In this document: positions 55,345 through 64,000 of the stretch, piece after piece | Layout of the letters: the number at the start of each line of letters is the position of its first letter | Numbering within the stretch: the stretch's first letter is position 1 | Origin: Leucobacter luti | Lineage (GTDB): Bacteria > Actinomycetota > Actinomycetes > Actinomycetales > Microbacteriaceae | Direction of reading: 5' to 3' | DNA: 64,000 nucleotides | Assembly (NCBI RefSeq): GCF_019464495.1 | Contig: NZ_CP080492.1 | Location: 2,232,001 to 2,296,000 of the forward strand | The notes under the pieces: model-generated | Database searches by the model: none | What the model was told of the DNA's origin: nothing | The model's input: the letters and a program-made list of their open reading frames with translations, nothing else | Made by a program: the position numbers and the translations under genes

Positions 55345-56882
55345 TCAACGCAGCGCAGGATCCAGGTGCGTCGGTTCCCCGCCCAGGAGAGTTGCCGCGA
55401 CGGCGGTCTCAGCGAGCTGTTCCGGATCGCTCCGCAGCGGGTCAGCGTCGAGCAGGACGAGATCGGCGATAGCACCGACGCCGGGTCGGAGCGGACCGCG
55501 CATTGAGGCGGCGAGGGCGACCGCGACGGGCAGACGCTCCTCGGGCACCCAGGGGCGCTCGCCCGGCTTGGCTCGAAGTACGGCAGCCTCGATCCAGCGC
55601 CACGGATCCAGCGGGGCCACCGGCGCGTCCGAGCCGAGCACAAGGTGTGCTCCGCTCGCGTGCAGGGAGGCGACCGGGAACGTGCGGCGATCGCGCCCTG
55701 GCCAGTGGAGCGCCATGCTCTCCCGGTCGTCCACCAGGTGCTCGGGTTGCACACTGGCGGTGACTCCGAGCGCAGCGAACCGGCCGAGATCCTCGTCGCG
55801 CAGCAGCTGAGCGTGCTCCATCCTGCCGCCGCGGCCGAGCCGCTCATACGCATCGAGTACCTGGGTGCAGGCGCGGTCGCCAATGGCGTGGATGGTGAGC
55901 CCGAGCCCCGCAGCGGTCGCGCGGCCCATGAGGTCGTCGAGTGCTGCGGCGGACACGAGTGCGCGACCGTGGCCGCCTCCGGGATACGCATCACAGCACC
56001 ACGCGGTCGTGGTGCCCAGCGACCCGTCGGTGATGATCTTCAGCGGGCCGACGTGGATCCGGCCACTGCTGCTGAGGGGGTTCCGGTGCGGCGCCCTTCG
56101 CCAATGGCGCGGTCGAGCTGATCCGGGTAGATCGCGGCTTCCACGCGCAGGAGGTCGAAGCCGCTGGCCTCGCGCCTGATCCAGTCGTCGATGGACCAGC
56201 GCATTTCGAGGTCCACGATGCCGACTACCCCGCGCGCGGCGGCTGCCTGGGCAGCGCGGGTCACGAGTGCGTCCAACTCCGCTGGGTCGAGCCGGTCGAT
56301 TTCGCGCAGCAGTGCGAAGCAGTCGTCTTCGATCAGGTGGCCGTCGCCCGTCACTGGGAGACCACGGGCCGCGAGTGCGGCGGAGTTCAGCCACACTCCA
56401 TGGAGATCGCCTCCGATGACGACGACAGGGCGCGGGCCGGCGATCGCGTCGAGCGCCGTGCGAGTGAGCGTATCCGTCCAGGCGCCAGCGCGTGCCCGTA
56501 CGGCAATACACTCGGGGGCGGTGGGGCCAGCGTGGCGTCCGGATCCGGCATTGCCGCTCGTTCCCGGCCCGCCATCTCCGCCAATTCCCGGCCCGGCGCC
56601 TTGTTCATCCGCTCGTAGCCAGCCAGCCAGCAGATCGAGCGCGGCGGCAGCGGATCCGGCTGCGCTCAGATCGAAACGGGTCGATTGCTGTGCCCACTGC
56701 CCAAAGTGCACGTGCTCGTCCCACAGGCCGGAGGTGAGGAAGCGTCCAGCCGCGTCGATGCCGCCGGGCAGCGCGGGGAGCTCACCCGCCGGGGTGATTG
56801 AAGTGATGCGAGCACCAGCGAGCGTGACGTCGACGGGGGAATCTTGTCCGAGGAAGCGGACGGCGCGCAACTGCGAAATCAT
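55345..56882 (-). pseudogene. Second YtcJ-like amidohydrolase, frameshifted
   Basis: An amidohydrolase family 3 gene in two frames. The first (56882 to 56040) holds LWDEHVHFG (HxH metal site) and runs to GRRTGTP. From there the family sequence continues in another frame (LSSSGRIHVGPLKIITDGS), reaching 55345 with IHAIGDRAC, MEHAQLLRDEDLG and GSDAPVAPLDPW. One extra C in the C5 run (plus-strand G's at 56076-56080) would give a 512-residue protein. The two amidohydrolases in this window share a family but not their neighbours. A low-complexity Gly/Pro insert lies near residues 93-118. Confidence 0.83.
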
Positions 56883-56905
56883 GCTCGCTACGCTACTCGG
56901 TGCTC

Positions 56906-56935
56906 GAGGCGAGGCGAGGCGAGGCGAGGTGAGGC
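56906..56935. repeat. 5-bp GAGGC repeat, six copies
   Basis: Six units of GAGGC (one GAGGT) immediately upstream of the second amidohydrolase gene, so it lies in that gene's promoter region or leader. Confidence 0.85.
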
Positions 56936-56985
56936 GCCTGGCGCCCTGGACCGGCGCCGTTCACCGGCACTCAGGCAGGAAATCC

Positions 56986-57147
56986 GAGCTCACGCAGGAT
57001 GAAATCGCCGAGTTCGACCTGCGTGAGCTCGGTTCTCCTGCGTGAGCTCGAGTTTCCGGAGTGGGATCGAACCTCCTGCCTGAGCTCGAACCTCCTGCGT
57101 GGGATCGAGTTTCCTGCGTGAGCGCAGTTCTCCTGCGTGAGCTCGAA
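56986..57147. repeat. 19-bp GAGCTC repeat array with inverted arm
   Basis: Reversed unit GAGCTCACGCAGG (56986-56998) is the exact reverse complement of CCTGCGTGAGCTC (57018-57030), with a 19-base loop. Seven forward 19-bp units follow to 57147 with consensus TTCCTGCGTGAGCTCGAGT; an extra diverged reversed half lies just left (56970-56981). It fills the gap between the trpS stop and the amidohydrolase start. Confidence 0.88.
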
Positions 57148-57213
57148 GGCACAGCGCGACAACGGACGGTGGGCGCACGTCCACGCAGCATCGTGCCCAA
57201 CCGGCCTAGAGAT

Positions 57214-58227
<1,014 letters not shown>

Positions 58228-58303
58228 TCAGTTCCCAGAAGTGTTGAGGGCGAAAAGTGAGGGGGCGCGGTTGCCCAGTGGTGGGCCGGGAGGCCAGGAA
58301 CCG

Positions 58304-59170
58304 CTAGCTGCCGAGGCGGTAGTCGACGACGACCGGCGCGTGATCCGACCAGCGCTCAGCGTATGACGCTGCGCGGTCGATGGTGTAGTGGGTGACGCGC
58401 TCTGCAAGCTGCGGCGTGACCACGTGATAGTCGATGCGCCAGCCGGTGTCGTTGTCGAATGCCTGGCCGCGATTGGACCACCAGGAGTACGGGCCGTCGA
58501 CCTCGCCGGCCCAGCGGCGCCCCACGTCTGCCCAGCCGAGGCCGATGCCCTCGGTTCCGTCAACGCCGGTGATCGCGGCGCCCTGTGCTCCAAAGAAGCG
58601 ATCGAAGTAGGCGCGCTCCCGCGGCAGGAACCCGGCGCGCTTTACGTTGCCCTTCCAGTTCTTGATATCGAGCTCGCGGTGCCCGACGTTGAAGTCACCC
58701 ACGATCGCGACGTTCTCGCGTTCGGCGGCCAACTCACTCATTCGTGTGCCCATCGCGTCGAGGAACGCCCACTTCGCATCCTGCCGTGGGGTGTCCACCT
58801 CGCCAGAGTGGGTGTAGTTGGAGATCACCGTGAATGGGGTGCCATCGAAATCGAAGTCGGCCTCGAGCCAGCGCCCGGAGGACTGAATGTGCTCTTGTGC
58901 ATCGGCGCTGCCGAGCCCGATTCGATGCGCGACAGGAGCAACGCGGCTCGCAATTGCAACGCCAGCACGGCCCTTGATTTCGCACGGATCGTGCAGGAAA
59001 TGCCAGCCCTGGCTTCCCAGGAACTCCTCGAGGTGCTCGTCTTGCGCGCGCACCTCTTGGAGAGCGAGGACATCGACGTCGCGATTCGCGAGCCATTCGC
59101 CCATGCCCTTGCGGTAGGCGGCACGGATGCCATTGACGTTAACGGACGCGACGCGCAGGGTTTCGACCAT
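58304..59170 (-). CDS. Exodeoxyribonuclease III / AP endonuclease, paralogue 1
   Basis: A 288-residue enzyme of base excision repair that incises DNA at abasic sites. Active-site motifs: SVNVNGIRAAYRKG, LQEVRAQDEH (metal Glu), GDFNVGHRELD and SDHAPVVVDY. TAGACT ends seven bases before the ATG at 59170, so the start is probably leaderless; the open frame upstream of it is not family-like. Directly upstream on the same strand, 135 bases away, is a second and clearly diverged exonuclease III gene. Confidence 0.9.
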   Translation of the reverse strand: MVETLRVASVNVNGIRAAYRKGMGEWLANRDVDVLALQEVRAQDEHLEEFLGSQGWHFLHDPCEIKGRAGVAIASRVAPVAHRIGLGSADAQEHIQSSGRWLEADFDFDGTPFTVISNYTHSGEVDTPRQDAKWAFLDAMGTRMSELAAERENVAIVGDFNVGHRELDIKNWKGNVKRAGFLPRERAYFDRFFGAQGAAITGVDGTEGIGLGWADVGRRWAGEVDGPYSWWSNRGQAFDNDTGWRIDYHVVTPQLAERVTHYTIDRAASYAERWSDHAPVVVDYRLGS

Positions 59171-59305
59171 GGAGGACAGTCTACGCGGGGGCACCGACAC
59201 GGCGGGTGGGTGCGCTGGAATCAGGCGGTCAGCCTCCCTGCCGCCGGGCGAGAATTGGGCCACCCTAGGGATGCGCGGCCGAGATCTCCCGTGTGTCCAG
59301 CTCGG

Positions 59306-60184
59306 CTAGAACACCATGGGACGGTCGTACTCGTCCTCGAACGTGCCGCCCAGCAGCGATGGATCGATGTCACAGACGACGGGAACGTGGTCGCTCGGCG
59401 CATCGCCTCTGCGCTCGTCGCGGTGGATCGATGCCCCGGTGACGGCGTCAGCAAACGCGCGCGATCCCATGATGAAGTCAATCCGCATGCCCTCGTCTTT
59501 CGGGAAGCGGCCGGCTTTGTAATCCCAGAAGGTGTACCCCTCCGGGACGATCGGGCGGACGACATCCTCGACGAAGGGGGCGAACGAGGCGAACATCTTA
59601 CGCTCTGGCGCCGAGACGTGGGTGGACTTGCCGACTGTGAAGCTCGGATCCCCCATGTCGCCGTCGAGTGGGGCGATGTTCCAGTCGCCCATGAGCGCGA
59701 GCGGCAGTTCGGGATCCTCATCGAGCCAGGCCTCAGTGTCGCGTCGGAGCGCCTCAAGCCAGTTCAGCTTGTACTCGAGGTGCGGATCTTCGAGCGCACG
59801 GCCATTGGGCACGTACAGGCTCCAGAGCCGCAGATCGCCGACGGTGACGCCGAGCGCGCGGGCTTCCAGCGGCAGTCCATTCGGTCCGGTCCCCTGCGTG
59901 TCCTCCTGGCCCTTGATCGGCGCACCGAAGCCGGGCATGTCGGTAAATCCGCGTGCGACGTCGGTCATTTCGTGGCGGCTGGCGATCGCCACGCCGTTCC
60001 ACTGGTTCAAACCGTGAATTTCGACGTGGTATCCGGCATTCTCAAAAGCCTCCAGAGGGAACTGATCTGGACGGCACTTGATCTCCTGCATTGCGAGGAC
60101 ATCAATGTCTTCGCGCACCAGCCAGTCGACCACGCGGCCGAATCGAGTGCGGATCGAGTTGACGTTCCAGGTGGCGATGCGCAT
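59306..60184 (-). CDS. xthA: Exodeoxyribonuclease III, paralogue 2
   Basis: A 292-residue member of the same family, closer to classical XthA: ATWNVNSIRTRFGRVVDWL at the start, MQEIKCRPDQFP, GDWNIAPLDGDMGDP and SDHVPVVCDI. It has the expected catalytic Glu, Asp/Asn and Asp-His residues. TAGGCT ends six bases before the ATG, again a leaderless start. Two paralogues in tandem, each with its own -10, suggest different expression or damage specificity rather than simple redundancy. Confidence 0.91.
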   Translation of the reverse strand: MRIATWNVNSIRTRFGRVVDWLVREDIDVLAMQEIKCRPDQFPLEAFENAGYHVEIHGLNQWNGVAIASRHEMTDVARGFTDMPGFGAPIKGQEDTQGTGPNGLPLEARALGVTVGDLRLWSLYVPNGRALEDPHLEYKLNWLEALRRDTEAWLDEDPELPLALMGDWNIAPLDGDMGDPSFTVGKSTHVSAPERKMFASFAPFVEDVVRPIVPEGYTFWDYKAGRFPKDEGMRIDFIMGSRAFADAVTGASIHRDERRGDAPSDHVPVVCDIDPSLLGGTFEDEYDRPMVF

Positions 60185-60308
60185 GGGTCCAGCCTATCTG
60201 GCTGAGATTTTTCCCCCAGTTTCACTCACGATTTGAGAAACTAGAGCACCGGGGCCAACAATATGTTTGTACATAGTCCATAGGTGCACGTAGTACGGGG
60301 GTGGGGCA

Positions 60309-63202
60309 ATGCGGCTGAACCAGTCTTTCCCCGAGCCCGGAACGCCAGGAAGCCCCATCGCCCTGGACCGCCAGCGCGCGAGTGTCGCAGCCGCGATCCC
60401 GGAACTCCTGGAGCGGGTGAGCGAGGCGCTCGCCCCGCAGGGTGCGGTCGTGGTCCTGCTGGGCGACGCGGGGACCGGTCGCCTCGCCATCGCCGAGGAA
60501 TCCGCACTCGCGTTCATGCGCGCCGTAGCGGAGCCCATCAGGCTGGTGGTGCTCCCGCAGCCGCCGCACGCTACGAGCGGCATCGCCTCCGTCTTTACTC
60601 CGGATTTCCCCGACGCCGGTGCTGGTGAGGGCGAAGCAGCCACGGTCGCAATGCGAATCGTCGCTGAGATCCTCGGCGACGCAGTGGGCGACGCAGTGGG
60701 CGACGCGGCGGGCGACGCGGGGGACGACGCGGCGGGCGACGCGGGGGACGACGCGGGGACGGGCAGGGAAGGCAGGCGCGACGCCGAAGCAGCAACATGG
60801 CAGGCCGATTCTTCCGCCGAGTCTGAGGCGAGCGAAGCCAGTGCCACGCGTGACCCTGTCCACCCGCAAGCCTCGCAAGCTTCGCAAGCCCCGCAAGCCC
60901 CGCAAGCTTCGCAAGCCGTACTGATCGCCCCCAATGTTGACTTCTACGCACCGCACGATGCGCGCGTGCTCGAAATTGTGCTGCGGGATCCGAGGATGCG
61001 CGCAATCGGAACTGCGAGGCAGCTCACGAGCTCGGTTGAGCGGCTCGGGATCGGAGCAGGGCGCACTCGGATTTCAGTCGCCCCGCTCGATCTCCACCAA
61101 GCGGGGGTGTACCTGGGTGCCCTGCTCGGGGTCGACCGGATCGAGGCGGAGACGCTGCGGCGTTGGCACGAGGCAGCTGGCGGCAATAGCTACGCACTTG
61201 CCGTCCTCGCGCTCTCCAGCGATGGATCAGGCGCGCTTCGCCGCAGCCGCGGCACCGCGTGGACCACCGCAGATACCGATGACGTGCCGAGCGAGTATGC
61301 GCGAGTGCTCATCGGCACCTGTACTCCCGAAGAGCTGGAAGTACTGGAACTCGTAGCTTTGGCCGAGCCAGTGACCGAGACCGTGCTGCTCCGCAGCGTG
61401 GATGCCGCGTGCCTCTCGGCCCTCTTCGAGCGCGGACTCGTGGTGTCACGTGCGCACGCCGAGGGGCTCTCGCTCGTCGCAGGCCATCCGCTCCTCGCGT
61501 CGTTGCTGCGCTCAGGCATGTCGCCGGTGCGCAGGATCCAACTCAACGACCAGATCTTCCGTGTGCTCTCGGACGATCTCGGCGCGCTCGACCCGATCTA
61601 CGCACCCGAGCGGCTGATGCGCCTCGTGGTGTTTGGAATTGAGGGCGGGCACGACCTGCCATTCAGCTGGCTCTGGGCGGCATTCGAACTCATGGTGCGC
61701 GGCGGCGATCCGCGTCTCGTGCTCAATCTTGCCCTCGCCGTGACCGCGCACCCTGGCGCAGATGCGATGCAGGCTGGTGCGGCCGCGCTCAGGGCCTACC
61801 GGCTGGCACGCCTCATCGGGGATACCCGAAGCTTGCGACCGCTGCTAGGAATCATGCAGCACATGCTCGATCGCTCTGAGAGTGCCGCCCAGATGACGCC
61901 GATGCTGCGCGTGCGGATCGCGGCAACGCTCATCAAACAGGGCGTGTGGGATGACGGCGATGTCGACATCGCGCTCGCTGCGTTTGAGGGCTTGGAACTC
62001 AGTGTCGCCGCCGAGGACGCTCCCGTCATTGAGGCAGTCCGCAGCGCCAGAGTGCAGTCGCTTGCATATGCCGGTCGACTCCGCGAAGCTGCACTCGCCG
62101 CTCCGGAACCGGAGGTCTCCTCCGATCTGAAAGCAGAGTGGGTGCGCTCGCCCGCGCGTGCGATCGGCACCCTGATCCTTGACCAGCAGGGCGCCTTTGG
62201 CCGCGCAGTTGCCAGCGCCGAGAATACGCGGATGCTGAGCAGGCTCGGCCCGCGTGTGCGCCCCGATTTCGTGGACATGCAGGGGTTCTCCTGGCTGCTG
62301 GGGTACTGGGTGAGCGGCAGCACCGAGTCTGCGCGCCAGGTGCTTGAAGAACTTGTCACCGAGGCCACAGCAGATGCGCACGCTGAAGCGCACTACTCCG
62401 GTCTTGTGGAGGCGGGCGCCGTGCTGATCGCGGTGCAGGAGGGGCGCTGGGCTGATGCCACCCAGGCTGCCGAGCGGCTGCTCGACCGGCTGGGGCGCCA
62501 TGACAGCTGGGGGCTCGCGCCACTGATCCAGAGCGTGCTTGCGCTTGCACTCGCCGTCCTCGGTGAGCGTGATGGGGCGGTGCGTGCGATCCGGGCGGCC
62601 ACGGTGCACACGAGGGGAATCGGGCAGGCCGTCGGAGGTCACCGCAGGCTCCTGGTGCTCCGCGCGCGGCAGTGGCTGCGCGACCCGGACACCATGGTGG
62701 AAGCCGAGCGGCTCGCGGCGTGGGCGAACGCTGAGGGCTGTCCCTCATTGAATTGCAGGCACTGCACGTGATCGCGTTCGAATCACGGGCGGTGCGTCCT
62801 GAACTGCTGGAACGGGTACGCGCCCTTTCTGCGGACGTTGACCCGCCACTCGGAGGCGCGTATCTTGCGCATATCGAGCGGATCGAGGCTGGGCCCGGCG
62901 CGGGGGCCAGGGATACCGACGAACCCGAAGTGCGCATGCTCGCCGAGCTCGGCGTCTGGCTCCCGCTGCCACCCGCCGCTGGACTCACCGCGCGTGAGCG
63001 CGAGGTGGCCCTCCTCGCGGCGCTCGGGCACAGCAGTCGCTTCATAGCTGAGCGGTTGCATATTTCGGCGCGCACCGTTGAGACACACCTTTCGAACGTG
63101 TTCGCCAAAGTGGGGGTGGAGAATCGGGACGAGCTCAGAGTGTGGGCCGCCCGGGATCGAGCCGGGGCCGGATCCGCGCCCGTTGTTCCGGCGCAGGGCT
63201 GA
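60309..63202 (+). pseudogene. Large LuxR-family ATPase regulator, frameshifted
   Basis: The first frame (60309-62771) encodes a degenerate P-loop ATPase (LLGDAGTGRL, lacking the Lys) and a long helical repeat region. Near its end the family sequence moves to the frame that ends at 63202, which holds the LuxR helix-turn-helix (LTAREREVALLAALGHSSRF, then ISARTVETHLSNVFAKVGV). One extra C in CCC at 62742-62744 would read GCPLIELQALHVIAF and give one protein of 964 aa. Residues about 123-150 and 186-203 are Gly-Asp-Ala and Gln-Ala repeats from 12-bp and 9-bp arrays. GGGGGTGGGGCA precedes the ATG. If truly split, the ATPase part would lack its DNA-binding domain. Confidence 0.8.
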
Positions 63203-63313
63203 AAAAGTGGCGCGAACGATGCCGCTCAAAGGTCGCATACAGTAGCGTCCGGTAAATTGGGACGCTATCGTCGGATGCCCGTCTCGCGGTGTCCCCGAGG
63301 AACTGGATTGTGA

Positions 63314-64000
63314 ATGGCCAAGAACACTGCTGGAGATGTCGCACGACCATCATTCGTGCGGCACGGAAAGCTGCGTCGCTCGAACGCGTGGGGGAACGCC
63401 CTCCGCGTTCTGCTGACGGTAACGATCGTTGTTGCGCTCTCCGGAGCTGCGACCGTTGCGTATGCGTTCTGGGGGCTCGTCTCGAACCTGAACACCGTTG
63501 ATCTCGGCAACGAAGCGTCAGGGGTCGGTGCTGGATCAAAATCGATCGACGGCGAGCTCACGATCCTGCTCGTAGGTTCTGATACCCGGGCAGGGCAGTC
63601 GTGGGACGATGGCGAGGAGGGTGAACTCAATGATGTGAACCTCCTGCTGCACGTCTCAGCCGACCATCAGAACGCCACGGTCGTGAGCCTGCCTCGTGAC
63701 CTCATGGTGCCGTTCCCCAGTTGCCCCGGGCCGAACGGCGAGCCAGACTACTTCCCCGCGATGAGTGAGCAGCAGCTGAACAGCGCCATGATGTACGGGG
63801 GGCTGCCGTGCGCCGCGGCCACGATCTCCGAGCTCACCGGCATGGACATCCAGTACGCCGGGCTCATTACGTTTGACGGCGTAGTTGGAGTCTCCAACGC
63901 GCTCGGCGGCGTTGACGTGTGCCTCACTCAGGAAATCGTTGATCCGGCAGCAGACCTCGATCTGCCCGCTGGGATGAACACGCTGCAGGGCTGGGATGCG
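63314..64000 (+). CDS. LCP (LytR-CpsA-Psr) family cell-wall ligase, partial
   Basis: The 5' end of a gene that runs past the window; 229 codons are visible with no stop. A short cytoplasmic basic segment, one membrane helix (about residues 31-53) and then the extracellular LCP catalytic domain: TILLVGSDTRAG, NDVNLLLHVSADHQN, VVSLPRDLMVPFP with the phosphate-binding Arg, and FDGVVGVSNALGGVDVCL. These enzymes attach teichoic-acid-like or arabinogalactan-like glycopolymers to peptidoglycan. TACAGT at 63238-63243 is a plausible -10. The start at 63314 has a GAGG about 13 bases upstream, rather far. Confidence 0.88.
   Translation, partial: MAKNTAGDVARPSFVRHGKLRRSNAWGNALRVLLTVTIVVALSGAATVAYAFWGLVSNLNTVDLGNEASGVGAGSKSIDGELTILLVGSDTRAGQSWDDGEEGELNDVNLLLHVSADHQNATVVSLPRDLMVPFPSCPGPNGEPDYFPAMSEQQLNSAMMYGGLPCAAATISELTGMDIQYAGLITFDGVVGVSNALGGVDVCLTQEIVDPAADLDLPAGMNTLQGWDA

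Noticed and set aside
55127..57147. CRISPR-like arrays of 19-bp units
   Set aside because: Units abut with no unique spacers, they drift gradually, and no cas genes are present. They are tandem repeats.

Overview
The window is high-GC DNA from an actinobacterium. Gene content and protein style fit Microbacteriaceae, and I would guess Leucobacter or a close relative: class Ib ribonucleotide reductase nrdHIEF, a ClpB preceded by a perfect HspR (HAIR) operator, a Pr6Pr-family membrane protein, an N-terminally extended class I methyltransferase, a tandem pair of exonuclease III genes, and many leaderless starts of the form TANNNT, 6-7 bases, ATG/GTG. The genus is an inference from protein recognition, not from a marker gene; no rRNA or tRNA gene was seen.

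Layout. 1-5 kb: a nitrilase, a small membrane protein and a TetR regulator in one operon, divergent from an APC permease across two copies of a palindromic operator, followed by a divergent methionine aminopeptidase/XRE pair. 5-11 kb: chorismate mutase, an ABC exporter, an aminotransferase overlapping rlmH, and a methyltransferase gene split by a frameshift. 11.8-15.7 kb: nrdHIEF. 15.96-23.04 kb: a decayed prophage, lower in GC, with an ImmA-like protease, two repressor-type genes, one zinc-ribbon phage protein, two endolysins (M23 and CHAP) and a holin, but no integrase, capsid or tail genes. 23.2-28.6 kb: glycerol catabolism (glpD-glpF-glpK) with a divergent SorC-family regulator at a palindromic operator, then an acyl-CoA ligase. 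30-33 kb: small regulators and membrane proteins. 32.6-40 kb: a probable catabolic unit made of a PucR-type regulator, an MHS-type transporter, a ThDP enzyme, an amidohydrolase and an M20 amidase. 40-50 kb: a D,D-carboxypeptidase, thiolase, malic enzyme, MFS permease, two aldo/keto reductases, DDAH and an HPP protein. 50-64 kb: ClpB, a glycerophosphodiesterase, an aldo/keto reductase, a second amidohydrolase, TrpRS, two exonuclease III genes, a large LuxR regulator and the start of an LCP cell-wall ligase that runs off the window.

Two properties cut across the whole window. First, four genes (methyltransferase, both YtcJ-like amidohydrolases, LuxR regulator) are each broken by what looks like one missing G or C in a short homopolymer. 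The shared signature points to base-calling error as much as to pseudogenes. Second, the sequence is unusually rich in short tandem repeats: about thirteen unrelated minisatellites. Units inside genes are multiples of three; those between genes mostly are not. Three intergenic sites carry related 19-bp arrays with inverted arms, and these are the best candidate for an undescribed repeat element.
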